Origin: Montifringilla adamsi
Taxonomy: Eukaryota > Chordata > Aves > Passeriformes > Passeridae
Assembly: GCA_017590115.1 (NCBI GenBank)
Contig: JAGGNK010012559.1
Location: forward strand, 1,608,119 to 1,672,118
Direction of reading: 5' to 3'
Length of the DNA: 64,000 bases
The notes beneath the pieces were generated by a model, which was given only the letters and a program-made list of their open reading frames with translations, searched no databases and was not told the DNA's origin. A program made the position numbers and the translations under genes. The stretch's first letter is position 1. Every line of letters starts with the position of its first letter. Below are positions 21,243 through 32,467 of this stretch, one piece after another.

Positions 21243-21609
21243 CAGAATCTGAAAAATAGAAAAGCTCAAACCTGAGTGATCACATCCTTCCCAACCTGAC
21301 CTGATCCATGCTGGGGTGTCCCTCTCCAAAGGAGACTCAGGGAGCACCTCGGATCTTATTCCAGGAATGACTTTTCCTGATCTGGGCTCATATTTGAATT
21401 CTTGATCAGATCCAAGCGACGTCTCCACCAAAGAGGCAAATTTGTACTTTTGTGGGCTTGTTGTACCACCTCAGAGGCTTTGTCCCACTGTCTCCAAAGG
21501 CATGTGATTTTTCCATAAATGATGAAGACTCATAATTGTGTTTCCCTGAAGTCTTCAGCCCATTGTGCTTCACAAACCTGGACTCCACATCTACATGTTC
21601 CAAGGCTGT
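21243..21609. other. Intergenic, no gene seen
   Basis: Spacer between an LTR and a CR1 fragment. Confidence 0.6.
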
Positions 21610-21895
21610 AGCCAGGTGGGGTTCAGCCTCTTTCCCCAGACACCTGGTGATAAACAAGGAGAAACAGCTCCATGGGAGGTTCAGGTCGGATATTGGGAAA
21701 AAATCATCCACTGAAAGAGTGTTTAAATATTGGCAGAGGCTGCCCAGGGCTGCTGAGGTCACCATTTCTGGAAGTGTTCAAAAACCAAGCAGAAGTGGCA
21801 CTTGGAGATGTGGTTCAGTGGGCACGGGGGTATTTGGTTAAAGGTTGGATTTGGAGGTCTTTGAATTCTTTTCCAACCTTTCTCTGATGACTCAT
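21610..21895 (+). mobile_element. CR1 LINE 3' fragment
   Basis: GCCAGGTGGGGTTCAGCCTC, GAGGTTCAGGTCGGATATTG, GGCAGAGGCTGCCCAGGGCT and GGTTGGATTTGGAGGTCTTT match the order of a CR1 3' end. Confidence 0.88.
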
Positions 21896-22014
21896 ATCAA
21901 AGGTTGGATTTGGAGGCCTTGGAATTCTTTTCCAGCCTTTTTCTGATGGCTCAGATCAAAGGTTGGATTTGGAGGTCTTGGAATTCTTTTCCAGCCTTTC
22001 TCTGATGACTCATA
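21838..22014 (+). repeat. 58-bp tandem triplication of a CR1 tail
   Basis: AAAGGTTGGATTTGGAGG is repeated three times (about 21840, 21899 and 21958), each copy ending in TGATG(A/G)CTCA. The unit is the last ~58 bases of the adjacent CR1 copy. Confidence 0.93.
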
Positions 22015-22404
22015 TTTCCTATGACATAACCCACAGTTCCAGTGGTGCCATTGTCACAAACAGAAATGAACTGAGGAGCAGGATTGGTCCCTGTCCTGCT
22101 GTTTCCTCTCTGAGTGCCTTGGTTGCTGTCCAGAGATGCCCATTCCAACAAAATGGAAATCTTGGCTCCCCTCATCCCCCATGGGGCCAGGAGGTGGAAA
22201 AGTCCCTGTGCATGAGCTCTCTGGAGGTGCCTGTGGTGCTGCAGGTGAGAAGCCTCAGCTCCAGAGGGAGCTCCAAACTCTGCCTGCTGGCCTGGGAGAG
22301 GCCAGTGTCCGTGGTCCTCCTCAGCAGCTGGACGTTGGAGAGGTTACAGCCAGCTGTCCACTGCATGTGACATTCCTCTTGGCTAATGCCATGACATGAG
22401 GAGC
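22015..22404. other. Intergenic, no gene seen
   Basis: Spacer without recognised elements. Confidence 0.6.
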
Positions 22405-22700
22405 TCCCAGTCCCAGTCAGAGTCCAAGTTCCGGTTGCAGTCCCAGTCTCAGCCCCTGCCCCTGCCTACTCCCTACAGTCCTAGTCCCAGTCCCCATCAG
22501 AGTTCCAATCCCTGTTCTAATTCCCATCTCAGTCCCAGGCCAGTTCCATCTCAGTCCTAGTCTCAGTTCCAATTCCAGTTGTAGTCCCTGTACTAACTGC
22601 AGTCCCATTCCCATTCCCAATCCCTGTTCCAATCCCAGTTCCAGTCCCCATCCCATTCCCATTCCCATTCCCATTCCCATTTCCCATTCCCATCCCAGTG
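22405..22700 (+). repeat. Degenerate CCCAGT/CCCATT hexanucleotide repeat
   Basis: A run of TCCCAGTC, TTCCAATCC and finally perfect CATTCC units (about 22660-22690). It produces a Gly-Met/Leu-rich frame on the minus strand that is not a gene. Confidence 0.9.
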
Positions 22701-22789
22701 CCAGCTGCTCCTCTCCAGTGGCTCAGTGCTGGTGTCTAACCCCTCACAGGGATCTCAGCTCCTGGCTCACCTTGTGCTTCCCAGCCCCT

Positions 22790-22990
22790 GATCCCACAGA
22801 ATCCCAGGGTGTTGGAAGGGCCCACAGGGGTTCACCTGCTCCATTCCCTGCTCCAGCAGGGCTGTCCTGGAGCAGAGGGAAGGAATCTCCACACCCTTCC
22901 TGGGCAGCTTTTCTCTCAGTAAAGAAGATTTTTGTCTTGTTCAGGTGGAATCTCCAACCTCCTCTGTGTGGGGAAGGGCAACAGAGACAC
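22790..22990 (-). mobile_element. CR1 LINE 3' fragment (minus strand)
   Basis: CACAGAATCCCAGGGTGTTG, TTCACCTGCTCCATTCCCTG and TTTCTCTCAGTAAAGAAGAT are typical of a reversed CR1. Confidence 0.7.
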
Positions 22991-23211
22991 TGCAGGATGG
23001 AGCTGCCCCATTAAAATCCCCAACAGGGATTTTAATTTATTGATTCCAGGCTTGATTTTCCCAGTGACCCTTAGGGAAAGGGTCAAACCAAGAGCAAAAG
23101 CCATGTTAAAAGTGGAGGTTTGGAGCACAAGCATCATTCACAGTTTTTTTTGGACAAGAGGACACTGAAAATAGGGAAATAGGATGCAGGGAATTTATAG
23201 AACAGCTCAGA

Positions 23212-23365
23212 TATAGAATAATGGAATGATGGAATGGTTTGGGTTGGAAGAAACCTCAAAGTTCACCTTGTTCCACCCTCTGCCATGGACAGGGACACCT
23301 TCCACTGTCCCAAGTTGCTCCAGGCCCCATCCAACCTGGCCTGGAATATTCCAGGGATTGCAGGG
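23212..23365 (-). mobile_element. CR1 LINE 3' tail (minus strand)
   Basis: GGAATGGTTTGGGTTGGAAG, ACCTCAAAGTTCACCTTGTT and CCATGGACAGGGACACCTTC show the reversed CR1 tail. Confidence 0.9.
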
Positions 23366-24395
23366 GGGTTTCAATAGGTGAACACAGCACAAACTTCATC
23401 TTTCCCAATGCTGGGAAATGTCCAAATACCTTGGAATTTTGTCTGGAAGAGCAGGAATGAGTTTTCTCTTGTCAGAAAGAAAGCAGGAGCACTGAGTCCA
23501 CTCCAGAGGCATGGATTGTTCTCAAGGAAAACAAAAAAACCCAACCCAGCCACGCTACCAAAGTGCTGGTTAGAGATTAAAGGGAGAGGGCAGGAGCTTG
23601 GAGGAAAGGTCAGGCACACAAAGGAAAACATCTAAACTGAAAACTTGGAAACTTTCCTGCCAGTGGAGACACTTGAATTACCTCAGAACAAAGACTGTTG
23701 ACTTTCCTTATAAGGAGGGAAAGTCTTGATTAAAAAAAATAATGGAAAAGCTTGGTCAATAATTGTTTTCTTCTTTATTGGTTTGTTGGGAGTTCAAACA
23801 AGCAAAAGGGGCTAGTTTAGAATGAAGTATATGTTTCATTTCAGCAAAAAAAAGGATAAAATTCCAGTTCTTTCACTCATTTTAAAGTGGATTTTCCCCC
23901 CTGTAATTTATGCACTTGTTTGCACTACAAAAAGAAGTCTGAAACTGGAGTAATTACTTTTCTTAGTTCATGTTTTGAGGCCTCTGTCTTCCCATTCCTG
24001 TGTAAACAATTTCTGAGGTGGGGATGAAGTCACGGCTGCATCTCTGAGAGCCAGGTCAGGGGGTTGTGGCCACCTGATGATGCAATGGGGAGTCTTGGCA
24101 CACAAATCATGGGGAAAATCTCCTTGTTCATGTGCAGGACACGAGCAGAGGCCAGCAAAACATTCTCTCTGGATTCCCAAACTGTGCCTCCAGGAGTAAA
24201 CCCTGCCAATTTAAACGTGGTGAGGAAATAAAGGAGAGCTGTGAATAATTGTGAAAGCCAGGAATGACGACTGAAAACTCCTGCCTGAAGATGGATGGTC
24301 ACTCAGAGTCCTTTGGGGGATGGTCAGTGAGGCTCCAGGTCTGAGGGCGTCCAGGACAGCTGTAGAGGGATTGTTCATCAGGAGCTGCAGTGATG
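23366..24395. other. Intergenic, no gene seen
   Basis: Includes an AT-rich non-repetitive block at 23640-23960. No exon is recognised. Confidence 0.65.
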
Positions 24396-24605
24396 GGAAA
24401 AGTGGGAATGGTTCCACACTGAAAGAGGGAAAATTCAGATTTGATGTGTGGAAGGAATTGTTCCCTGGAGGGGCTGGGCTGGAATTGCCAGAGCAGCTGT
24501 GGCTGCCCCTGGATCCCTGGCAGTGCCCAAGGCCAGGCTGGACATTGGGGCTGGGAGCACCTGGGACAGTGGGAGGTGTCCCTGCCGTGGCAGGGGTGGC
24601 ACTGG
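24396..24605 (+). mobile_element. CR1 LINE 3' fragment
   Basis: GGCAGTGCCCAAGGCCAGGC, GGACAGTGGGAGGTGTCCCT and GGCAGGGGTGGCACTGG show a CR1 3' end that lacks the last tail bases. Confidence 0.85.
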
Positions 24606-26459
24606 TTGAGTTTTATTATCTCTTCTGTGTGGATCTTTGTTTTGAAGTTTGCAGTGTTAATACTTTTTCCCTTTCTAGATTTTTTGCAATGGAGTTTTTA
24701 ATTTCATTTTGTTGGAGGGAGCATGAACATGTTCTGTTGGATGGTTTGAATTTCTTCCTTCCTGGGAGCTGTCCCATCAGATCCAGCCAGCAGAGCTGCT
24801 TTCAGTTCATGGTCATTATTCTTCCACTCCAGCTCTGTCCACAACCTCTCCTCTTGCTTCCAGGCAGGAATTCTGATTTTAATTTCCTGTTTCTGGTGGG
24901 TCAGCTGGGAGATCAGTGACACTGTGCCATGGACCCCCAAATGGCCATTCTGGAAAAGAAAAATGCTTTTTCTGGTTCAGAGTGGTGGGAGGGTCAGGGA
25001 CCTACAGTGTGAGTGATGACCAGCATTCAGCACTTTGCCACCACAATACACAAATATATTTGCACACTTGAGCCAACCAAAGAAATGTCTGGGCTTTGTG
25101 AGCTCCTCAGGAACTTTCCAGCCTGTGAAGTGCTCCAGAGGACCAGCAGGAGAACAGGAAATGTCTCAAGGATGGGACAGCAAGGACATCCCTGCCTGGC
25201 TGTGCTGACTCTGCCCTTCCCTGGCACAATGTCACCAAGCCTTGGCCTTGATACCAAAAGGTTTAATTCCATTTTCACCATGCCTGTGAACTTTCAGCAC
25301 AGGAACAAGGCATGCAGGGGCTGCTTTCCCAGCAAGAATGGTTGGGATACAAGAAGAAGACATCTGGCTCAAGGGTGCAGTGAAAGAGAAAAGAAGGACT
25401 GAATCTGGGAACTTGGGATGGGTTTTATAGAAATGGGTAAATTGTAATTTGCATTAATGACTGTATATAAACAAAACACTGGTAGAATTACACGTCCATG
25501 TAAGATTTGGAGTTATCCCATATTGGACCTTAGGCCTGAATAAATTATGTCCTCTTAAACACCCAATTAGTGTTAAGGAGTCATATTCTTTCTTTTTTTT
25601 TTTTTTTTTTTTTTGTGACAGCAGAGGCTCACAGGACTGAGGAGTCAGCTGTGGCACTGTGGAACTCTATCCTGCTCTCCTCAGCCCCAGCAATGCTCAT
25701 GCAGCTCTTTCCACACCAAAATTCTTCCATGCTCAGGAAAAACAGTCAACCATTAACCGAAAGACCCCTAAATAATGGGTGAAATGAAGGATGACTGGAG
25801 TACTATTCAAACACGAGCTTTTCTTTTCCAGCTTCCTCTGCTGGCTCTGAGTGTGGCCATAACTCACAGATTTGGGCAGGTGCCACTTTGCTTTTGACTC
25901 ATGAGCCTGACACCAATCCTGGGCGGCCCGTGTGTGATCTTGAAAGGAAAGGGAACAATGAACCATCCACAGATCACACGGAATCACTGAGGGCAGCCAG
26001 GACCTCAGGAGAATGAGGAAAACTCCAGGTGGACCTGCCAAGGGCAGGTGAAGTATGAGGTTGGGGTGGGGTGAAATGGAAGGTGGAAAACCACCAGGTT
26101 AGGAGGGATACATTGAGCAATTCTTTTGGCTGGGCAAGGAAAAGCCACAAAAAACCTCCACCAAAAACTTGGGGTAGCAGGAGAGAAAGAGTGAAGGTGA
26201 TGCTGGGCTGTGAAAAGGCAAATTATATGGAAAATACCCAAATATTTGATCCATCAGTGCCTCCCTCTCATGGCAGTGTGCTGGGCAGTTGTCACCTTAC
26301 CTTAGGGACAAAAATGGCATCATTTCAGAGACAAGCAGTGGAGATAAGTGACCTGAAGGAATTTCTGTGAGAGGAGATGGTGAAAAGCCCCTTCCCCACC
26401 TCTCTGCTTTGTGCCACGCTCTCCATTTATCATCTCCCTTTTCCTCCAAGTCATTTTGT
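24606..26459. other. Intergenic, poly-T at 25589-25614 and dispersed repeat at 25246-25312
   Basis: No gene is recognised. 25246-25312 (CCTTGATACCAAAAGG and following) is the partner of 19936-20006. The T-run is about 24 bases. Confidence 0.65.
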
Positions 26460-26960
26460 TCTCCTCATGCTCTCCATTATTTTGATTAAACACTTTTGGG
26501 GGCTCTGATGGATGAAAGGCTCCATGTGAAGTGTACTGGGGCAGCGTTGCCCCTCCAGTTCCTGCTTTGCCTTAATTGTGCTTTTAGCCCTTTGTTTGGG
26601 CATCCACTTATTTCATTTGTCAGGATGTTGGAAAGTGGCCTTTTCTTTGAATTTTTTTTTTTCCAGCTAATTTTAGTTTGTTTTATTACATGCCCACTGT
26701 CCAAGGAGGTGATTAATAATACTGCAGTGCCTGCTGAAAAGCTTGGGCTGATTTTTTTTTATTTTTATTTTGACAAAAAAATGAGCCTTGGAGTTTATGG
26801 AGCCTTGGAGTGTATGAAGCCTTTCCAAGAAGCAGTAGCTTTCTTCAGAAGTTTGTTTGTTTGGGTTTTTGGGTTTTTTTTCCAAAAATGTGCAAGTTTT
26901 CTGTTCCTTTGGAAGTATTTTTATTTTGATACCTTAAGAGAATTTTAACTTTTTTTCCTT
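26460..26960. promoter_or_regulatory. AT-rich non-repetitive block, candidate conserved element
   Basis: A long AT-rich stretch with several T-runs and unique sequence such as TTAATTGTGCTTTTAGCCC. It could be an old conserved element or decayed repeat. There is no direct evidence of function. Confidence 0.2.
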
Positions 26961-27609
26961 ATGGCTCCTGTGTAGGATTCCACAAACTGGTTTTTGCATC
27001 CCACAAGTCCCAGATCATCAACAGCTGGTTTAACCCCAGCTATTTGCAGCTGCCTCAGCCAGGACAGCTGTGCAGCATCTGCCCTGTGAAGAGGTCGCCC
27101 ACAGCCCCAGGTGCTGCAGATCCTCTTCCATCCTCTCCCGAAAGGCTCCTTCCCTCCAGGGTGCTTTCCAAGTGGCTCTAAAGAGGATTTTTAGAGCACT
27201 CCAGCACTGCTCAATTGCTCCTTCAGATGTTGATTTAAAGAATGAGAAAAAGCTTCAAGGATTAATTATGTTTGGAGTGCAAGGAGATAAAACTCATCCA
27301 GTTCTGAGTGGCCACAGGAGCTGCTGCTGCAGCCCTGCCCGACAAGACAGGCCCTCCATGGTCCCCCTGCAGGTGTCCCAGGGCAGGTGACCCTCTGCAG
27401 GGCTGGGGACAGGAGATGGGGCAGCTCAGAGCTCTGCCAGGCTGGAACAGCTCCCAGCCAGGTGTGACAGTGCCATGGGCCTCGAGGGGTGCAGGACAGG
27501 GAGAGGTGACAGAGGTGGGCTTTGAGGTGGGACCCAGGCTCACATCAGACACCAGAGCTTCTGTGGAGCTGGGCTTGTCCACTGCCAGCACACAGGGACA
27601 GCAGAGTCA
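26961..27609. other. Intergenic, no gene seen
   Basis: Non-repetitive spacer leading into a CR1 pair. Confidence 0.6.
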
Positions 27610-27945
27610 CATCACAGAACATCCTGAGCTGGAAGGGACCCCCAAGGATCATCCAGTCTAGCCCTTGCCCTGCCCAGACCCCCCAACAACCCCACCCTGG
27701 GCATCCCTGGAGCGGGTGGATGGAGCTCTGGCAGCCTCCAGGCTTCCCTGGGGAGCCTGGGCAGTGCCAGCACCCTCTGGGGGAAGAACCTTGCCCTGAT
27801 CTCCAGCCTGAGCTGCCCTGGCCCAGCTCCAGCCGTGCCCTGGCTGCTGTCCCTGTCCAGAGCAGAGATGGGAGCTGCCCTCGGCAGGAGCTGCAGATCC
27901 CTGAGCTCTGCCCTCAGCATGCCCTGCTCCAGCTGCACTCACCAA
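27610..27945 (-). mobile_element. CR1 LINE 3' fragment (minus strand)
   Basis: It begins with CACAGAACATCCTGAGCTGG and AAGGATCATCCAGTCTAGCC, the reversed CR1 tail, and continues through GGGGGAAGAACCTTGCCCTG. It belongs to a GC-rich CR1 subtype also seen at 59640-60140. Confidence 0.88.
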
Positions 27946-27974
27946 GAGCCCTCTGCTGCTCCTCAATCTCCACC

Positions 27975-28350
27975 ACGAGGGGCTGAGGGAGCTGGGAAGG
28001 GGCTCAGCCTGGAGAAAAGGAGGCTCAGGGGGGACCTTGTGGCTCTGCACAACTCCTGACAGGAGGGGACAGCCGGGGGGGTCGGGCTGTGCTCCAGGGA
28101 ACAGGGACAGGAGGAGAGGGAACGGCCTCAGGCTGGGCCAGGGCAGGCTCAGGGTGGGCACAGCAGGAATTTCCCCATGGAAAGGGGGATCAGGCCTCGG
28201 CAGAGGCTGCCCAGGGGGGTTTGGAGTGTCCATCCCTGGAGTGTCCAAGGCAGGCCTGGACATTGGTCTGGGTGACAAGCTGGGAACAGGGTGGACTTGA
28301 TGTTCTTGGAGATCCTCCCCAGCCTAAATGATTTTGTGATTCTATCTTTT
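27975..28350 (+). mobile_element. CR1 LINE 3' fragment (plus strand), head to head with the previous one
   Basis: GCTCAGCCTGGAGAAAAGGA, GGAACGGCCTCAGGCTGGGC, CAGAGGCTGCCCAGGGGGGT and the tail GTGATTCTAT follow in CR1 order. It is 5'-truncated. Confidence 0.92.
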
Positions 28351-28919
28351 CTCCTACATCACAATGCATAGTCCCATTTTTTCCCCTTTGGTTTTTTGTA
28401 TGTTTAGCTGGAGGGTAACATTGTCCTCTCTGTGGTGAATAATATATGATAGTGAAAGAAAAACCCAGCAGTTCCATCTTTGTAAACTTTCCACTCTGTA
28501 GAGCTCTCCCTGTGCTCCTGTTGAATTGATTTTTCCTCGTCCTTTTATCACTGAGTCGTCCAAGCTCATGCAGGATCAGCAGTGGCAACAACAGTCTGGA
28601 TATATCCATGAATTGACAGCTTTTTTCACTACATCCCGGGGGTTTTGAAAGCAGGTTGTAACATTTGGTGCCAGACTCCCAGACTGGCATTCCTTGTGGT
28701 GTTACTGCCCTGGTGAGAAGGAAAGCAAAAGGAGAACACGGTGGGCAGAGCAGGGGGCTGTGTTTCTGTGCCACTTTATCCCAGGTCAGATCACTCCCTG
28801 TCCAAGTTCCAGTTTGCCTTCCCATGTAAATGCAGAGGATGGTGATAGGGAGGAAATCAGAAATGCTGACCTAGTGTCTGTCACACTGAAAATGGGGACA
28901 AAGTTCCATTTTTATTTCC
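28351..28919. other. Intergenic, no gene seen
   Basis: AT-rich non-repetitive spacer. The right part may belong to the following LTR. Confidence 0.55.
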
Positions 28920-29174
28920 TGTGAGGGCAGCTTTGATCTTCAGGGATGTTCAAGGGCCTTGAGCCGACCTCTCCTGGTTGTTTGTTTTGTTTGTACTATT
29001 GCATTTGTATTTTTAATTTCCCTAATAAAGAACTGTTATTCCTATTCCCATATCTTTGCCTGAGAGCCTTTTAATTTCAAAAATTATAACAATTCAGAGG
29101 GAGGGGTTTACATTTCCATTTCAGGGGGGGCTCCTGCCTTCCTCAGCAGACACCTGTCTGTTCAAACCAAGACA
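28920..29174 (+). mobile_element. Solo LTR-like element (plus strand)
   Basis: It starts TGTGAGGGCAG and ends CAAACCAAGACA. It contains CCTAATAAAGAACTGTTATT, a poly(A) signal placed as in an LTR, and a U5-like 3' part. The left end is uncertain and could lie further upstream. Confidence 0.55.
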
Positions 29175-29177
29175 TCC

Positions 29178-29235
29178 GCGGATCGTGGAATGGTTTGGGT
29201 TGGAAGAACCACGATCTGCTCCATCCCGGGTGGAT
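29178..29235 (-). mobile_element. Short CR1 tail (minus strand)
   Basis: GTGGAATGGTTTGGGTTGGA is followed by a short remnant and directly abuts the LTR end. Confidence 0.75.
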
Positions 29236-30642
29236 GGATGCAGCAGCATTGGTTTCAGGGCTGCTCTTCCTCTGCTCCTGGGGCTCCTTTGGAGCAGTCA
29301 GAGATCCTCCTGAGATCTCACTGAGAGCTTTTTGCTGCCCATGGGGTTCATTGCAGCTGATTTTTGGCTCAGGGAATCCAGAATTGATTCCCTGGACTCA
29401 GCTTGCCCTGGGGTTTGATTCCTTCCCACCTGCCTCAGCTCTGAGCTCTTTACAACCTGGAGTGGATGGGGTGGGGACATCTGCACACAGCTCTGGTGGG
29501 CAAGGGGAAAACAACTCAGGAAAAATCACTGAAGAATGTAGAGGCCCTTCAGAAAGCATCAGATCCACAAACCCTTCCTGGGTCCTGCTGTTCTTCCTCA
29601 TCCTGTAATGAAAACTTCCTGAATCCATGTGACTGACAGCAGCCAGCACCAGGCTTCAAATGAAGAACTGCTCCAAAGAGGATGCTCTGCTCCCTTTGTC
29701 CCTGTACCCACATGAAAAGTGGGTCTTTATATCTGAAATATCTGAAATATCTGATATCAGAAATAACTGAACCTGGCAGCAGATTGCATGAACTGGCAGC
29801 ACAACTTCCCTCAGCACCAGCTCCCACCCCAACAGGAGAAATCTGAGTCAAAACAAAAATAATTCTCCTCTGGCAGCAGCTCTGGGCCCCCACAGGCTCT
29901 GCCCAAGCCTGGCTGGAAGGTGACACAGGCTGCAATGTCACCCCACCACAAATGTCCCAGCCTGGGGGTTGCCTGCCTTGCAAAGTGTTTTTCTTCTTTC
30001 TGCTGACTTCATCAAACCTGGTCTGTGACAAATGCAGCAGCTCCAGGACAATCCAAACCGGTGTCATGTCCCAGGTGTCCCTCACTGCTGTGTTTGGATG
30101 CATTGTCTCAGAACAGAAATGATAATCCAGATTTCAGAGCTTCACCTAGACTTGCCTTTAATACCAGACATGCTTAAGGGTGAGAACAAGTTTATTCTGG
30201 CAAAACAAGAGGTTAAATTCCTCATTACGAGAGTTCGAGAGAAGATTACAAAAGAGAAAATAAAACACGATTGGCGATCACCCTCAAGAGCAGGATTCCT
30301 TCTCAGCCCTGGTATCTCTCACCTGAGATCTCTGGGGTGTGTTTGAGGTTCTTGGCACCAGGGGAGGAGCTGCACATGGCAGAGTGGCTTTTGGACAGGG
30401 ATGGGGAGAGATGTGGCTCGAGATAGGGCTGGCAGCAACAGCCACAGGAGCTGAGTGAAAGGAGAGGGGTTTGTGTGCCAGGCTGGCACCTTAATGGGAA
30501 TTTCAGCAGGGCAGAGGCAGGAGGAGGGGGAAGGTGGGAAACATGAAATCCATGTTTGTGCACTGCGAGAAAGGAGCATAAACAAGAGCAGCTTGAACCC
30601 ACAACCAACACAGGGAATGTCAATTCTTTAACTTCTTTAACT
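29236..30642. other. Intergenic, no gene seen
   Basis: Holds a small triplicated ATATCTGAA unit near 29728-29755. Otherwise non-repetitive, with no recognised exon. Confidence 0.65.
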
Positions 30643-31030
30643 TGCCTCTGTCAAGGTCGGGATTGAAGCACTAGAGATGGTATTTCGTATTTGGGCTCAA
30701 ATGTTTATTATTTATTACCTATATCACAGTCCTCCAAGACTGTATCACAGTCCTCCAAGACTGTATCACAGTCCTCCAAGTCTATATCACAGTCCTACAA
30801 GTTGGGAGATCTACAGCATTCCATTATGGTTTGACCCAACAACACCAAAGACCCCCAAGCAGCCTCAGCTCCAATTTGGGCACAGCTTTGTGTGATATAA
30901 TTTAAGAAAGGTCTAAGTAGTGTAGGAGGCTGTGGGAGCAGGAGGTAGCACAGGTACATCCTGCAGTCTCACAGGTGAGTTGCAGGTTATGTAACCCAGG
31001 TACATCCTGCAGTGTCACAGCTGAGTTGAT
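30643..31030 (-). mobile_element. LTR-like element (minus strand)
   Basis: On the minus strand it reads AATAAATAATAAACATTTGA and ends near TCAATCCCGACCTTGACAGA, which resembles an LTR R/U5 end. The other end is not sharp. It contains a 21-bp tandem repeat and a 54-bp partial duplication (GGTACATCCTGCAGT at two places). Confidence 0.5.
30722..30802 (+). repeat. 21-bp tandem repeat, nearly four copies
   Basis: Units of TATCACAGTCCTCCAAGACT plus one base at 30722, 30743, 30764 and a partial copy at 30785, inside the LTR-like element. Confidence 0.93.
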
Positions 31031-32225
31031 GAGCTCTCCTTGCATTCAGAGTGCACAAAGAATGCAGGAGCAGCTGCTTGGCCAAACCAACAGCTTCCAG
31101 TGAAGCTCTGTGTGTCCCTGCTGGGTCAAGAAGAACAAACCCACTTCCCTGGGCTGAGTCGTGTTGAAATAGAGGACAAAAAGATGCCCCCCAGAAGCTC
31201 TGGAGTGGCTTTGTGGCTTGGCCACATTCCCATGCGAGTTCCCCACGCTGCCAAGCTCTGTGCACAGCAGCCCCCATGGGCACAGCTGGCAAACCCCAGC
31301 CTAAGCCTGTAGGAAATCAAGGTCCTGTGACCAAACTCAGGGCTCCTCCAGTGCTGGAGTTATTTCTGTGTAGGATTCAGGAGCAGGAGCTGCTCAGAGT
31401 AATTGAGGGGACCAACTGCCTCAGCTCTCAGGAACTTGTCTTACATTGTCACTAAAGGGACCCTGACACTTTGGAAAGACTCCCAGAGAGGCTGCTCAGG
31501 TCCTGGAGAGTTTAGAACAGTGTGCTCAGCTCACCCCACTGCCATCCATCACCAAACTGTGCAAATGGGCCAAAATCCCCTTTCCAAGGCAAAGGGAAGG
31601 CAGCAGATGCAGGCACAGACATGATGTGGTGGCAGAGGTGTTGCCATCCCCTCTGCCCTGTGCAACATCAGTAAAAGTCTCCCTTGGGAATGGCCTGAGC
31701 CAGGCTGGGAGCTGGAACACAACCAAAGCACTGCTACTTGTCTCCATTTTCCCCAGAGCAGGGAGCAGGCTGCTCTGGGGAAAATGAAAAAAAATACAAA
31801 AGAGTCTGTATTTATAAAAATACAAAAGAGTTTTTATTTTTTTTATACGAGATGGACAGTGTCAAGCTGAGCTGTTTGTGCAATAATCCTTGTCTGAAAT
31901 GCCCTGACTGAGTCACCTGCCAGGACTTTGCAGGTGCAATCTCTGTCATTCTGCACCACCAGGTACTGGCCTGTCCAGCAAGGCAGATCCATCCCCTGGT
32001 GTGCTGAAATCCCTGCTGGCAGTGACAGACCTGCAGCCCAGGCTTCTCCAGCTGCTCCCAGTGGTGTTTGTTGTGGAGGACACGCACCTGGGGCTCTCTC
32101 TCCATGGGAGATTTAATTGTCTCACTGTTTGTTCCTCTCCTTTGAAGCACAGCCTGCAGGTTCTGCCTCAGTCCTGGAGCTGTGGCTGGTGTCTGCACTT
32201 TGCTGCTGTACCAGCTCAGCCCACT
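31031..32225. other. Intergenic, no gene seen
   Basis: Non-repetitive apart from a short AAAATACAAAAGAGT duplication near 31792-31830. Confidence 0.65.
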
Positions 32226-32467
32226 GCACCTCTGGAGCTGTCTCCACTTTGCCTTTTCTTTTCAGCTGAGGCAAGAGGCTGCTTTTCTCCTCCAAACTTT
32301 GTATTCAAACCACGGATGTGCCGCAGCCCAGCCCTCAGCATTGGGTGCACCTCTGGAGCTGTCTCCACTTTGCCTTTTCTTTTCAGCTGAGGCAAGAGGC
32401 TGCTTTTCTCCTCCAAACTTTGTATTCAACATCACGGATGTGCCGCAGCCCAGCCCTCAGCACTGGA
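32226..32467 (+). repeat. 121-bp tandem duplication
   Basis: GCACCTCTGGAGCTGTCTCC begins at 32226 and again at 32347. The copies are nearly identical through GGATGTGCCGCAGCCCAGCC. Confidence 0.95.
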
